Shown here piece after piece: positions 11,129 through 21,705 of a stretch of 64,000 nucleotides of DNA; the first letter of the stretch is position 1, and each line of letters begins with the position of its first letter. A program made the position numbers and the translations under genes. Origin of the DNA: Lineus longissimus (taxonomy: Eukaryota; Nemertea; Pilidiophora; Heteronemertea; Lineidae). The notes under the pieces were generated by a model that was not told the DNA's origin, did not search any database, and was given only the letters and a program-made list of their open reading frames with translations. Location of the stretch: NCBI RefSeq assembly GCF_910592395.1, contig NC_088320.1, positions 10,908,501-10,972,500 on the forward strand. Reading direction: 5' to 3'.

Positions 11129-12166
11129 TGAAATGGCCAGGGCCATTGCGCTCACCTCATGTGGAGGAAAGATGGATAAAGAGCATGATATTGTGTCATG
11201 TAGTGTTAGGTTTGATGTAGGTCCAAGCAATTACAATTTCCCCAAAATGGCCAATTTACAGTACATTCGACCTCTGTGACCTTGAAAAGTAGGTCAAATC
11301 AAAGAAGACCCGGGTGACACATTGAATGGTTGTTAGAATTAGATGTACCTATGATATAAAATTGGTGCCAATCGGGCAAGTCATTACTAGGAATAATGGC
11401 ATTTTGAAGAATTTAGGATTTGGCCCCCTCCCTGGAGGCCAAACGGCAAATCAGATCGCACCAAACTTCGGTACCTGAGATCACCTGACCAAGGGGTACA
11501 TGTGTACTTAATTTGTGATCAATAGTCATTGCAGTTTAGAAACGTGCCATAGTTACGGCCTGACGGCGAATTTACGCCATTTGACCTCTGTGACCTTGAC
11601 AAGAAGGTCAAATTAAATACCTGTGTGACATAAACTGTATGGTGGTTAGATGTACCCATGATATCAAATTGGTGGCAATCGGGCAAGAAGTTAAGGAATA
11701 ATCACATTTTTAAGGTTTTTGGATTTTGCCCCCTGGTGGTCAAGTGGTGAATCATATTGGACCAAACTTTGGTCCCTGAGATCACCTGACTAATGGGTAA
11801 ATGTGTACCAAATTTGGTATCAATAGTCATTGCAGTTTAGAAATGTGCCATCGTTACATCCTAATGGCCAATTTACACCATTTGACCTCTGTGACCTTGA
11901 AAAGGAGGTCAAATCAAAAACCCGGAGGATATATGATGCACCTTTGCTAGAAGTACCTACCATATTTTTTTCAAAATTTCCCGACTACTATTAAGGGAGA
12001 TATTGCATATTTTCACTTTTAACGTTTGGCCCCCTGGTGGCCAAACCATGAAACAAATCGGACCGAAACTTGGTCTCCAAGGTGTCATTACATAAGGGTA
12101 CATGTGTACCAAGTTTCAACTCAATAGCTCTAACAGTTACGAAACGTGCCCTGCTAACGGACGACG

Positions 12167-12198
<32 letters not shown>

Positions 12199-12251
12199 AC
12201 GACGGACGCCACGGTATGGGATAAGCTCACCTCTGCTAAGAGGTGAGCTAA
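11129..12251 (-). repeat. repeat family R1, copy 1 (full length, 1.12 kb)
   Basis: It is nearly identical to 61436-62565 in the opposite orientation. One end is the palindrome AATGGCCAGGGCCATT at 11129-11150. The other is the hairpin AGCTCACCTCT..AGAGGTGAGCT followed by AA at 12251. The interior is three units of ~305 bp, each with the direct repeat (read on minus) AGGTCACAGAGGTCA or a close variant (about 11270, 11582, 11883), plus recurring GGCCCCCTGGTGGCCAAA-type palindromes. A GAC trinucleotide run lies beside the hairpin. Any ORF crossing it, including a poly-Arg one, is an artefact. Confidence 0.9.
12161..12220 (+). repeat. (GAC)n simple repeat within R1 terminal module
   Basis: A run of GAC triplets with GGACGACGGACGAC borders sits between the R1 body and the GACGGACGCCAC block. 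The same run appears as (CGT)n in the opposite-strand copy at about 61490-61525, so it belongs to the element and is not an independent microsatellite. Confidence 0.85.
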
Positions 12252-12319
12252 CAAGGGGTAACCATGGTTGCGCCATACGTCACACCCCCGGTCACACCCG
12301 CGTATTCCAAGATGGCGGC

Positions 12320-12502
12320 CGATCTCTAGGGTCTTTGCTATTTCAGTAATTGCGGCATACCGCCTGTTCTTATCGCTGTAGAGCGGCGAGGTCACCTCGA
12401 ACAAGGCAGGCCTTCCTGCCACAGCTCGACCAACCTGCACTCGAGCTCAGCCGTCCATATTAATTCATGCAATTCCGATTCTTCATCCACAATCAACTCC
12501 AT
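12320..12502 (-). pseudogene. MADF-type DNA-binding domain fragment
   Basis: From an ATG at 12502 with a good Kozak context the frame reads about 30 residues including WTAELECRLVELWQE. After a one-base slip near 12410 it continues as RPALFEVTSPLYSDKNRRYA then AITEIAKTLEI. Together these match the first two-thirds of a MADF domain: an aromatic residue before the first helix, RPxLF, Y-x-D, a basic R, then I-A-x-x-L. The homology ends at about 12320 without an obvious donor. It lies inside the TIR element at 10981-12806. The frameshift makes it a pseudogene. Confidence 0.55.
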
Positions 12503-12806
12503 TTCGTTTCAAATTGGCGCTGCCATTTTGACCTGGCTTGGTTGGTATCACATGACGCTGAACGTCATCGTGATTGGCTAATGACGATGATGACGCAAAA
12601 AATGTTTTACGTTTCGTTGCAGTCACCCGCAAATGGGCGACGTTTTGACGAAAAACATTTTGACTAGGTCAAAAATATATTGCATGTTTAATTCGAAAAC
12701 TGTTTCAAAAACAAATGTTTTCGAAAAACATTAGTTTTTGTCGCCCGCAGACGGGCAACAAATTGTGAAAAAATATTTGAAAACAAATGTTGTCGCCCGT
12801 GTGCGC

Positions 12807-13224
12807 TAAGCTTTAGATAGCGCATGCCTCATGTGACTGCGGTGGTGGAACATGATGGAAACTTTCTTCTTCCGCTTGACCGTACCTCCCCATATAATTG
12901 AAAATTGGGTTGGGGCATGGCGAACGGACTGGTCGTTTAAAACCGAGAATAGAGTATGTGCGACTCGTAAGGGGTGAACTTTGATGCCCCCCTTGCAGCA
13001 AAATCTTCTTAGTAAAAAACCAAAACCTGTCACAACACGAGAAAATGTGACGTCCTGCCAAACCAAAATCGACGAAAAATGCAACTGAACATGAGGCTTT
13101 GCATGCTAATTGCCATGTCAATTGTCAGTTGCGTTTTATGTCTATTTTGTACACACACAAGCCCTGTTTTGCCAAAGCAGAGCATGTGTTTGTACTCCAC
13201 CATTTATCGAGTCTTCTTTCAAAT
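12807..13224. other. non-coding stretch
   Basis: No recognisable gene. The overlapping ORFs here are low-complexity or Cys/Phe-rich translations without domains. The region bridges the end of the TIR element and a small minisatellite. Confidence 0.4.
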
Positions 13225-13306
13225 TGCATACCGCCTACTGGTACACATACCGCCTACTGGTACACATACCACCTACCGGTACACATACCGCCTACCGGTA
13301 CACACT
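13225..13306 (+). repeat. 19-bp minisatellite, about four units
   Basis: Four tandem units of roughly TACCGCCTACTGGTACACA, with small changes (ACCTACCGGTACACA in units three and four). All three frames are open through it because 19 is not a multiple of three and no unit contains a stop; this explains the overlapping ORFs. Confidence 0.9.
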
Positions 13307-13464
13307 AATTGGATTTTTATTGGAATGGAAAGTGTGGAATGGTTCTTGTCTGATTTCGACTTTCTCTACCATGTAACCATCCAATGTTCATTGTGGGCTC
13401 ATGGAAAACCATGAGTATTGGTCCTCCTGGTTTTGCATGAGTGTGTACCGGTAGACTGCGCAAG

Positions 13465-14274
13465 TCAAGACTCTTTTAAAGTCAAGACGTGACCATCAAA
13501 GAACGGGTCAGGTACATACCGTGATTCACTGAAGTCCATATCAATATATTCAGTCTGGCTGTGGCTTGCACTTCTTTGGGCTCTGATGATTTCGTTCATA
13601 ATTTTCCTGCCGATGTATCTAGCTTTGTTCCTCTTGCATGTCTTGTCTTCCTCTCGATAGTCAAGTGCTTCCATACCTGAACCTGTGGCGGTATCCTGAT
13701 CCACACATTTCACCTCGTCCACGGCAGCTTCAGGCTCAGCCATTTCATTGTCATCAGCGTCTGCTGCTTGGCATGCTGGGCCAGCCCCTAGGTCCTGCTC
13801 CTCTGAGGACCTGTGCCTGGTGCCAGTGGCGGTCAACGGAGTACGACGATACCCATTCATGAGTGACCGAACTTCCAGTAACTCAAAAGAATTCTGGTTC
13901 AAAATGAATATTTCATCAAAAGTTGCTTGCAATTTCTCTACATGCTTGGCATACTGTAACAAAAAACTTGAACGCTTCGACCCTAATAGTGACGGAGCAT
14001 GTCCACAATTCTGGACTTTGAGAAAAATGGAATATGGGGAGATAGGTCCTGTATCATAATGTATTCCAAATTTGTTCAGGTCAGCCTCCTTCCACTTTCT
14101 ACCATCTTTCAGTATTTCAATATTCATCGGCGAACCTTCCATTGGCGAGGTGCTCATGTTGCTCTGCTGCGCATTGTGCGATTCTGTCTGATTAGTGTTG
14201 TAAGCACTGGAAAACCCAGGTGTTGGCCTATAATCACCCTGCAACACAGACAAATTTGGAGGCGGACCAGCCAT
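13465..14274 (-). CDS. unrecognised 269-residue protein (possible host gene or exon)
   Basis: A single long ORF with a good Kozak start (CAAAATGG) on the minus strand. The N-terminal ~45 residues are Pro/Ser/Asn-rich and look disordered. Residues ~50-130 look folded (KDGRKWKEADLNKFGIHYD, LLQYAKHVEKLQATFDEIF with a helical pattern). Then comes an acidic Ala/Glu-rich linker, and a basic-to-amphipathic segment (RNKARYIGRKIMNEIIRAQ) before the end. I see no transposase, RT or zinc-finger motif. The length in AT-rich DNA and the amino-acid patterning argue that it is or was coding. It could also be an accessory ORF of an unrecognised mobile element. Confidence 0.5.
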   Translation of the reverse strand: MAGPPPNLSVLQGDYRPTPGFSSAYNTNQTESHNAQQSNMSTSPMEGSPMNIEILKDGRKWKEADLNKFGIHYDTGPISPYSIFLKVQNCGHAPSLLGSKRSSFLLQYAKHVEKLQATFDEIFILNQNSFELLEVRSLMNGYRRTPLTATGTRHRSSEEQDLGAGPACQAADADDNEMAEPEAAVDEVKCVDQDTATGSGMEALDYREEDKTCKRNKARYIGRKIMNEIIRAQRSASHSQTEYIDMDFSESRYVPDPFFDGHVLTLKES

Positions 14275-14788
14275 TTTGAAGCATGTATGTCGAAGGGGGC
14301 GCCACCGTTCATAAGTTCCTAATGCGGGAATATTCGGATGTGAGGTTTTTAAATTTTAGATTTAGATTTTTCTAAAGGGATGCCTAGCCCATTATATAGC
14401 CTCGATCCACGCTGTACATCGAACCTATGTGCCAACTCGAAATTCCAGCCCAAATGCATTTTAAGCCATGAAGAAAAACAGGAAAACCCCCCAGTATAAA
14501 AATAGTTTGACGTCACAAGGCTAGCCAACCAATAAGGCCATTGTTTCGTCAACCAATCATTTTCGCAATAGGCACCTTGCACTTCGTCCCTTTTAATAAT
14601 AATAAATAAAAATTATGTAATGATAATTACAATTATAATACTCATCCGCACTCAGTTATCGGGACTTTGATATTGGCCCGCACTATGGGGCCATGGCTTT
14701 CTTGTGGTATCACGAGAGGACAGGTCGATTACATCTGTACATGTTTCAGATAAGAATGCACAATTAGGTTCCAGGTCATTTTAATACC
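14275..14788. other. non-coding stretch upstream of the 269-codon ORF
   Basis: AT-rich sequence with a poly(A/T)-rich patch near 14590-14640. A GCGCC-rich patch at 14298-14312 precedes the ORF start and might belong to its promoter. Nothing else is recognisable. Confidence 0.35.
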
Positions 14789-14820
14789 AACAAGAGGCCC
14801 AAGGGCCTGGCGCTCAGCTG
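14789..14820 (+). repeat. 32-bp terminal motif of a dispersed repeat (palindromic)
   Basis: The motif AACAAGAGGCCCAAGGGCCT followed by GGCGCTCAGCTG recurs exactly, inverted, at 47017-47048. It contains the palindrome AGGCCCAAGGGCCT. Such motifs usually mark one end of a non-autonomous element; the other end was not identified at either site. Confidence 0.6.
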
Positions 14821-15860
14821 GATGACCTAATAACATAGGACTGAGGGTGTAAAGTAGTAAATATCAGCTTTATACTACTGTTTGAAGGTCAAGAGAACAC
14901 GTTATACCACTAAGATTTCCAATGCAGAGCTGCCAACTGGATGAAATACGATTGAACTAATCAGCCATAAATATTACAGGAGGCAACGGAAGATATCCCT
15001 AGTTCAGTTGTATCGGTAGCTTTACAGAAAAGAAGTGTCAGAGAGGATGAGACTTCTCCATGGACAACTGTGGTATGTCCAGGCTTGGTTGTACAGCACA
15101 AGGATACAAAATGCTGTCTGTAATTGAGAGGTATCCTGATTTAACAGAGGTCAAAATAAATAGAAATGACCAGTTTGGGACTAACACCACTGTCTTTTTT
15201 TTGATAAGGTAGAAATTACAGGAGTCAACAAAATTAATTTTATTGAGAGAAATTGACCTGTCCTGCAGGTGATTGGAATTTACAATACAAAGGGTCGTTT
15301 TCATATTTGAAAATCCCTTCATAATCAAGGGCTACCTCCGACTAAAACAGCACCCATAAACAATAGACCACCAACTGCGGTAAAACCCAAGTCCAGCAAC
15401 CAAAAGTACCAAAAATACATTTTTGTTTACATTTGAACTGCACACATGCGTTTGTTTACAATTTCCCGCGAAATCTCGAAAATCAGGTGACCTGCAATCG
15501 TGGATTGAAAATAACATTTATCTGGGTTCAGCAGGTCAGCAGGTATACCGGCTGTTCCAATCATTCCCCTACAGCCAGCTGTTCAAAAGGTATATGTTAT
15601 TCACCCCACAGGGAGTGCAGGTAATTGATTAAGCCCTTGCATAACTTAACAGCAATGGCTTGGCTTCTGTGAGTGGTAAGGAGAATTGACAGTGTCCGAT
15701 TAAAAATCCCTCATTTCTGCTCCGCTGAAGTAAATTTTTGAATAAAACCAAGACGTTGCATCAGGGTAAGGTGTCACCACCATTTATGCAAAATTTCAAG
15801 GCGATCCAACGCCTCTAAGTGTGACTTTATTCGTCCCCCTTCTAATATTATTATATAGAA
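14821..15860. other. non-coding stretch, no gene recognised
   Basis: Several minus-strand ORFs of 60-96 codons occur (15038-15328, 15332-15517), but none shows domain motifs, a strong start context or splice-site logic. It probably contains the body of the repeat that starts at 14789. Confidence 0.35.
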
Positions 15861-16830
15861 GATTAGACCAGCGATGACGTCATTTCTGGTGATTCCCTAC
15901 GTTGTCCAATGAACACTTTTTAAAGTGTGCCATTTGGCATGCATAAGCAATGTATTTTATCAGCGCTGACAATTGCCGAACAGAATGCCGCAGCTCCGTC
16001 AATTTGCAATCAATTTTTATGGGAGTAACATTATTGTGTTGCTTAAAACGTCTACTTTTTACTCATGTAAGAATCGTAGTACTAAAAACTAATATGCAAA
16101 CAGAATCATGCCGATTCACTGCACATACTGTGGGAATTCTCCACTTCAAAATACATCGCGAACAGAGCCTGCACTTCCGATATCATTTTCACAGAATTGT
16201 GGCCAAATTTTCAAGAACTAATTTCTGAAAGTATTCCCTTAAGACCTTATGACTACCCACTGAAAGGAAGTAGTGATAATATCGCCTACTTGACTACTTT
16301 TTAGCAGAAAATTGGTTACTTGTTGCCAAATCAATCTTCCATCTTTACACTCGTCGCAGTGGGTATGCTGAAATTTTGTCTGGTTCCCTGGCCAATTCAA
16401 TGCGCAGAATACAACTGCGCAACTATACGTCATAACCCGGGCTTTTGAATCGTCAAAAATCTGTCAAATGTGCCTGTAGCGCCAACTGGCGGTGAAAACT
16501 AAACTAATTCCATTAGAAGTCAAAATGAAAAATTATTAAAAAATATTCGGCCAGATTTGAAAACAATATTTCCTCTGTGGGCCGAGGTATAAAGGAAAGA
16601 AGTTTAAACTTCCCGATGACCTCATTCGCCGAATGTAGGTCGGATCGCGCTGATTTTTGGTTTCTAAGTTCCCCATGGGCTACTCCTAATTTAGCAGCGT
16701 CAACAAAGTGCCTAGGTCTTACGGTTACAAAATGCCCAAAATTGACATAGAAGGAAGGATGGCAGGAAGGACGGACACCATTCCCTTAGTAATATTACCA
16801 GCTTCGCTGACTTTGTCAGCTGAGCTAAAA
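15861..16830 (+). repeat. repeat family R4, copy 2
   Basis: The second R4 copy, alignable with 8955-10119 over both ends but with a different stretch in the middle (from about 16315). It ends with TACGGTTACAAAATG, GGAAGGACGGACACCA and the hairpin AGCTTC-GCTGAC-ttt-GTCAGC-TGAGCT at 16800-16826, followed by AAAAAT. Confidence 0.75.
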
Positions 16831-18382
16831 ATGAAGAAATTTATTATTCTTTTTGTGGGGACTATCATATATAGCGTTAGGAGGACTAAGATGTCCTTAA
16901 CACCTCAGGCCCTCATAATAATTATGTCAATTTTATTATGTCGCCACAACATCGTATTATCCAGTGAAGTGAAACTATGGCCCTTCCGTGAGAGGTCAGA
17001 AGGTTGCTTTTCTCGTGTAGCCCACAATATGTAGTGTCAAGTTCGGGTGTCAAGTCTTTAACAAGCTTTCGGGTGAAACGTCCTCAATCGATGTATTCTC
17101 TCTTGTGAAAAAGCTTAATTTATTCTCGCCTTGAACGTGAGACCCTGTAGAGAAAACCTCGGGGACTACATGAAAGAAAAAACGTTACGCTACTATTCGT
17201 ATGATCAAGTCATTGTACATGCCTCGATGATTGCGTTAAAGTTCTGAAGGGCGTTGCTGATTTTCACAACGGTCGTTTCTAGGGAAAACAATTAGTTTCT
17301 TTGGACCCTACTCTCGGGGGTCCAAAAGTATATTTCACTGCAGACCTGACGGGATTGTACCGTTTTCGGATTCCCATGTGCTATGATAAACGTCTTGCCA
17401 GTGCGGACGCGCTGGGTGCTGAACTGCGTTTTAACCCCTTTGGACCTGAACACCGCAAATATGGCGATTCCCCTCGATTATTGACTCCTGTATGGCATTT
17501 GAAGAGCCTGCAATTATTCATGCATCTCACTGGCCTTCATAGTGGGGACTTTTTCAACCCAAGACCCATATAGCAATCTGCATGTAAATGGAAGGCGATC
17601 AGAATTTTATGTGACACCAGAGAAAAAGTCATTCCTCCTATTTCGGTGCGCGAGATTGCGACAAACTTCGCAAAGCGTTCAAAATCAATTATCTTTAACA
17701 TCGGTGAATTTCCAGCTGTAAAACGGAAAGCAAAAAGCTTTTCTGATCTAAAGTAGCAATGGGGAAATTTTTCGTGGGCAAGAAGTTGATGGAGAATCTC
17801 AATTAGCTATCCATGTACGGACCTCCGCGGAAGGAACGTGCATGTGCCATCAGTGTATAGTTGATGGAATCCGTTATAGAATCTATGACGGGCCATCATA
17901 CTTACTACGATGGGATAAAGTTCAATAAAGGTCAATTTATTTTTATTTTGCATCAGTTTGATTACTGCCTCTGCAACGTGTTTATGCTCTGATGTTTTAC
18001 CTATCCTAGGTCGCTTTTGAGAATAAGAATCCATGTTCTTTGCAGGGGATATCAGTCCATATGGGGCATGGCCAGGGACGTAGGTAAGGGGGCGGGGAGA
18101 TGGCCCCTTATAGTCACCAGCTTCATCTCCCTAGACAAATCCATTAGTTTGAGGCCGGTGTAGAAGTTTAAAATGTCCTATGATGAAATGTCCGGAAACA
18201 AAGGATTCTGTTATGCGCTGAGCTATTGACGGTGATGGCCTCTCTAGAACCATATGCCATAAATCTGTCAGAATACAACAGGCCCGGACACATTTTCCAG
18301 GGGACACTTTCTACTTTTGCACCGGGTCACCTGATCGCATCCACATGCAAGATAGTCGATTAGGCAGCCGTTACATAGGAAT
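16831..18382. other. non-coding stretch, no gene recognised
   Basis: ORFs at 17301-17573 (+, 90 codons) and 17807-18034 (-, 75 codons) are the longest but show no domain. The minus one starts with MDSYSQKRPR and has an AAAA-type donor-like GTAAAA after ~13 codons; I would not call it. No repeats were recognised. Confidence 0.35.
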
Positions 18383-18500
18383 GAATGTTTCACTTTTCAC
18401 GCGTGACAGCTCACGTTTTCTTTCGTTCCTTGTGAAAGCATGACTCAACGTAAGGAAAATGTGAGCTGCAACGCATGAAAAGTGAATCGTTCATTTGTAT
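18383..18500. repeat. imperfect foldback, arms of about 45 bp
   Basis: GAATGTTTCACTTTTCACGC at the left pairs with GCATGAAAAGTGAATCGTTC at the right, and GACAGCTCACGTTTTC pairs with GGAAAATGTGAGCTGC. The two arms are close together, giving a small hairpin element, possibly a MITE. Confidence 0.6.
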
Positions 18501-18923
18501 AACGATTGTCATAGGGGTGCTAATCATGAAATTCATAACATAAGATGGTATGTATTTATTATTTTATTGCTATTACAAGAATTATTGAGTATACATTGAG
18601 TACATGTTGAGTATAGTGCTTTCACACACGTCATCATGTGTGAGGACATATAATCTTCACTTGATTTTGAAGTTTGTCAGATATGAAAACGATGATACAG
18701 GACATTACCTTGTAAAAGCAATAAAAATTCGAGATGACTGTCGGATAGAATTGTGAAATGCAAACGGGTTATACATTGTTGTTCCTTAACATTTGCTTTA
18801 TCCAATCCATATATCGATCGGAAATACGGGGTAATGAAAGGGTTCACGATCTCGTGCTCATGACGAGGAATTTGGTCGAAGGCCAGGCAACATCATAAGC
18901 GTATTATAATCGGTATCAGGACA

Positions 18924-19075
18924 CATCCCCCCTGGACATTTGCCCCCCCCGGACTTCTGCCCCCCCCCGGATTTTTGCCCCCCCCCCGGACATTAGCACC
19001 CTAGGACTTCTGCCCCCCTAGGACATCTGCCCCCCGGACATTTGCCCCCCGGACATTAGCCCCCATAGGATTTCT
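18924..19075 (-). repeat. C-rich minisatellite (units of about 16-18 bp)
   Basis: Degenerate units alternate between CCCCCCGGACATTTGC, CCCCCCGGACATTAGC, CCTAGGACTTCTGCCC and CCCTAGGACATCTGCC. The same units occur in the opposite orientation (G-rich on the plus strand) at 20432-20522 and 21541-21705. The G-rich strand has many G runs of five or more with short spacers and could form quadruplexes. Confidence 0.9.
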
Positions 19076-19917
19076 GAATACATCGTTTCTTTTCTAATTA
19101 TAAGCCCCCCTTTAGGAGGGGCTCTTAAGATACACGTGTGTGTGGGAGTATATACTGATTTGATGAGAAATAAAGAGAGTAAATATTGTATATCCTACAA
19201 ACAATTTTTTTTGGTATTTTTCTGAATTAACTCCGTTGAGTTTACCGATTTCTCCGCGATCTTCCGGTGGTGGTTGCTATCCCATTGGTTGAAATTAATT
19301 TAAATCTTCATGGGAATTCGCTACATCATATGCCTAAGAAATTGGCCAATTATATTAATATTTTTATTAGAGAAATATCCGTCCTAAATAATGACAGAAA
19401 AGGGTGGTTTATTTCAATTTTGTGTCGACATGGTCGAGGTCACGTGACATAAAAACAAAACAATCGCACACACCCGTCCAAAAAAGGCACTTTAAGAAAA
19501 ACAAATACGTTTTTCCTGCTTAAAACCACACTGACGACTAAGTTATTTTAGTCTACTACCCAAATCTGAAGTATCAAAATGAATTACAAACTAGAACTAG
19601 CTCTATTTAGCAAAAGTTGCGTGAAAAATTCGGGTGAGCGACATTCTGAACCCTAGCGGCCAATAATTAAACTACTTTCAGCTGTCTGCTCCGGTCTCGT
19701 TAGGGAGTTTTTCCCAAATGTACGCGATGATGACGTGCCCCATTAACAGGACGTGACGTCTATTTTAAAATGCGTTTCCAAAGTGAATGCATGAGGACAA
19801 TCCATTTAAGTGTCGTATATCACTGGAAACGCCCGATTCCCGTGAATAAGGACAATCACAATGTATTACATTACCAAAACAAAAATGTGTCGGAAGGAAC
19901 TATATGGATGGTCCCAT
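19076..19917. other. non-coding stretch between minisatellites
   Basis: AT-rich, with short ORFs lacking motifs. It is part of the ~2.8-kb block bounded by inverted minisatellite arrays. Confidence 0.35.
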
Positions 19918-20150
19918 CGCACCCCCCCCTCCAGCAGTATGACAAAGAAGGGCTAGTTGACTGTCCACCGGGGGGGGGGGGGTTGGGGGGAGCTTCCCCC
20001 CAACGCACTGGTAAAAACCTATGTCGACGGAGGGGGGTTTGGGGGGTGTCCCCCCATTGTAACAGCTGTAGTTGTTAGAGCTTGCACTTAACATATGCTC
20101 GTAGGGGGGTTCGGGGGAGCTCCCCCGACCTAAAGGGGGGCTCACTAAGT
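19918..20150 (+). repeat. three G-run/C-run hairpin repeats
   Basis: Three copies of a pattern GGGGGGTT-n-GGGGGGAG followed by its complement CTCCCCC-n-AACC occur near 19968-20000, 20031-20057 and 20103-20137 (for example GGGGGGTTCGGGGGAGCTCC). Each can fold as a hairpin or contribute G runs to a quadruplex. They are spaced about 55-70 bp apart. Confidence 0.8.
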
Positions 20151-20431
20151 CCTTGACTTTACATATTAGTAACGATAATTCTACATATAGTAACGTCGCG
20201 GAATGCTAGTCCGATGCTTGTGACGATAGGCTTGCGTAGCTAAGCCCGAATAAAAAAAAAGTTAGTTAGCATCCCCTTCCTTCATTCTTACATTTGACCT
20301 ATGGATTGCCCTGGAGTAATGCACATAAGTATGCTCTTAAATCTATTAATACAGGCCAGAGCTGATCATCCTGCTACTCTTGGACTGACCGACTCATCCA
20401 AGTTCTCTTTGACTGTCCCCGGTGGTAAATG

Positions 20432-20522
20432 TCATGGGGGGCAGAAGTCCTATGGGGCAGAAGTCCTATGGGGGCAGATGTCCTAGGGGGGCTAATGTCC
20501 GGGGGGCTAATGTCCGGGGGTG
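20432..20522 (+). repeat. G-rich minisatellite, inverted relative to 18924-19075
   Basis: Units GGGGCAGAAGTCCTATG, GGGGGCAGATGTCCTAG and GGGGGGCTAATGTCCG, which are reverse complements of the 18.9-kb array units. It ends at a short GT run (about 20521-20530). Confidence 0.9.
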
Positions 20523-20684
20523 TGTGTGTCGGCCCTACTACGGGTCATCCAGTATTAGAATTTGGCGGGGTTTTCCTGCATGACATGACGTAATTTGCGC
20601 GTGCGCAGTAGCTGCGCCTTCTGCCATATTGATTTATTGAAGAACACATTTATTTAATATCGGGCATCTTTAGTCAAAGCTATC

Positions 20685-20720
20685 ATGGCTTTCTTACAGG
20701 AGTTTACTGCCCAGACTCGG
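20685..20720 (+). CDS. candidate first exon of a tiny two-exon gene
   Basis: An ATG in context TATCATGG opens twelve codons (MAFLQEFTAQTR) and meets a very good donor (CGG|GTAAGT at 20721). About 90 bp upstream is GCGCGTGCGCAG, an NRF1-like promoter motif. The next plausible exon is 21391-21423 with matching phase 0, giving a 22-residue product. This could be a genuine micropeptide, the 5' end of a longer transcript with exons I missed, or a non-coding RNA with a fortuitous ORF. Confidence 0.3.
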
Positions 20721-21390
20721 GTAAGTTAAAGAACAATATGTATAGAAACTATGTGTATGATTGGCACTTGTCTTTTGAGGCCCGATGAGCCGTAATTTGG
20801 CGAAGAAGGGTGCGATGTTTACATCTATTTTGGAAGTGTCGCATTGTGGTCTGACGTGTATAATCCCTCTGTCACAACAGAAACACTTTTGAAAGTTGAT
20901 TCTTGCGGTATTTTCGAGCTTTGACACTGTGTCATCAGGCTCTGTATAGTCTATATCATCTGAAGTAGCATTCCAATGCTTGTCAGGTTACTTATTATTG
21001 TAAGAAGGGTGTATTTGGAGAGACAAACTGTGAGGACAATCTTTTTCGTTCAGTTCTACCGATTGTTAGTAGGTGGCAGCACCGTAGCGGGAATCTCGGT
21101 TTCATAAATTCTTTCTCATTTCTAGTTTTGTCTTCTTGGGGTAGCATTAAGGTGTCCTGGGATTTTGTGGGAAGTCTTTTGGCTATGTTTTTGAGGCCTT
21201 TTGAGATATCCCTGTTGGGCAAGCTAAAATCTGCTGACAATAGTGTATTTGTATTTCTTTACGATATGATGTCTCAGGTCATGTCTTTAAGGTTGTGACG
21301 TCTTCGTCTTAGGTTGTGCCTGAGACATGTTTTTGAGAATTTAGGTTGTTTGTCCTTGGACTTATTAGTCCTTATTTTGTGTACTTTCAG

Positions 21391-21478
21391 TTCAACGTGA
21401 CATCAGAGACAGTTCCATATTAAAAGCCACGCAAAAGGATGTTGCATCAAAGGTTGTTATAACAAGAGACGCAATAAA
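21391..21478 (+). CDS. candidate second exon and poly(A) signal of the tiny gene
   Basis: A polypyrimidine tract and TTTCAG acceptor end at 21390. Reading in phase 0 gives FNVTSETVPY and a stop at 21421-21423. An AATAAA lies 50 bp further (21473-21478). The compact order of donor, acceptor, stop and poly(A) signal is what makes the unit plausible; no homology supports it. Confidence 0.3.
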
Positions 21479-21540
21479 AGAAGATTAAACGGCATATAAT
21501 CGTACTGTGTTTATTTCATCAAATGAAGAGCCGTTACAAG

Positions 21541-21705
21541 GGGGGGGGGGGGGCAGAACTCCTAGGGGGGCTAATGTCCGGGGGGGGCAAATGTTCGGGG
21601 GCAGATGTCCTAGGGGGGCAGAAGTCCTAGGGGGGCTAATGTCCGGGGGGGCAAAAATCCGGGGGGAAGATCCGGGGGGCAGATGTCCGGGGGGCAAATG
21701 CCCTA
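21541..21705 (+). repeat. G-rich minisatellite array
   Basis: It starts with a run of 14 G, then units such as GGGGGGCTAATGTCCGG, GGGGCAGATGTCCTAGG and GGGGGGCAAAAATCCGG. Same family as 20432-20522 and inverse of 18924-19075. High quadruplex potential on the plus strand. ORFs across it are artefacts of the repeat. Confidence 0.9.

Larger units (their letters stand above)
10981..12806. mobile_element. terminal-inverted-repeat DNA element containing a MADF fragment and an R1 copy
   Basis: The left end AGCGCACACGGGCAACAAAA and the right end (reverse complement AGCGCACACGGGCGACAACA) are inverted repeats. Related internal copies of a GGGCGACAA / CGCACACGGGAGACAAAATG motif recur at about 11080-11100, 12630 and 12750-12800. 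Inside are a MADF-type coding fragment on the minus strand (12320-12502) and a complete R1 element (11129-12251). MADF or Myb-like proteins are typically the second gene of PIF/Harbinger transposons, so that superfamily is a reasonable guess. No clear target duplication was found. Confidence 0.5.

Noticed and set aside
11991-12440. 149-codon minus-strand ORF with a poly-Arg stretch
   Set aside because: Its second half is translation of the R1 terminal module and GAC run; similar reading appears in every R1 copy. Only the N-terminal MADF-like part (other entry) has support.
13079-13414. Three overlapping ORFs
   Set aside because: Created by the stop-free 19-bp tandem unit, which is open in all frames.
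17301-17573. 90-codon plus-strand ORF as a gene
   Set aside because: No domain, weak start, no splice sites or conservation evidence visible.
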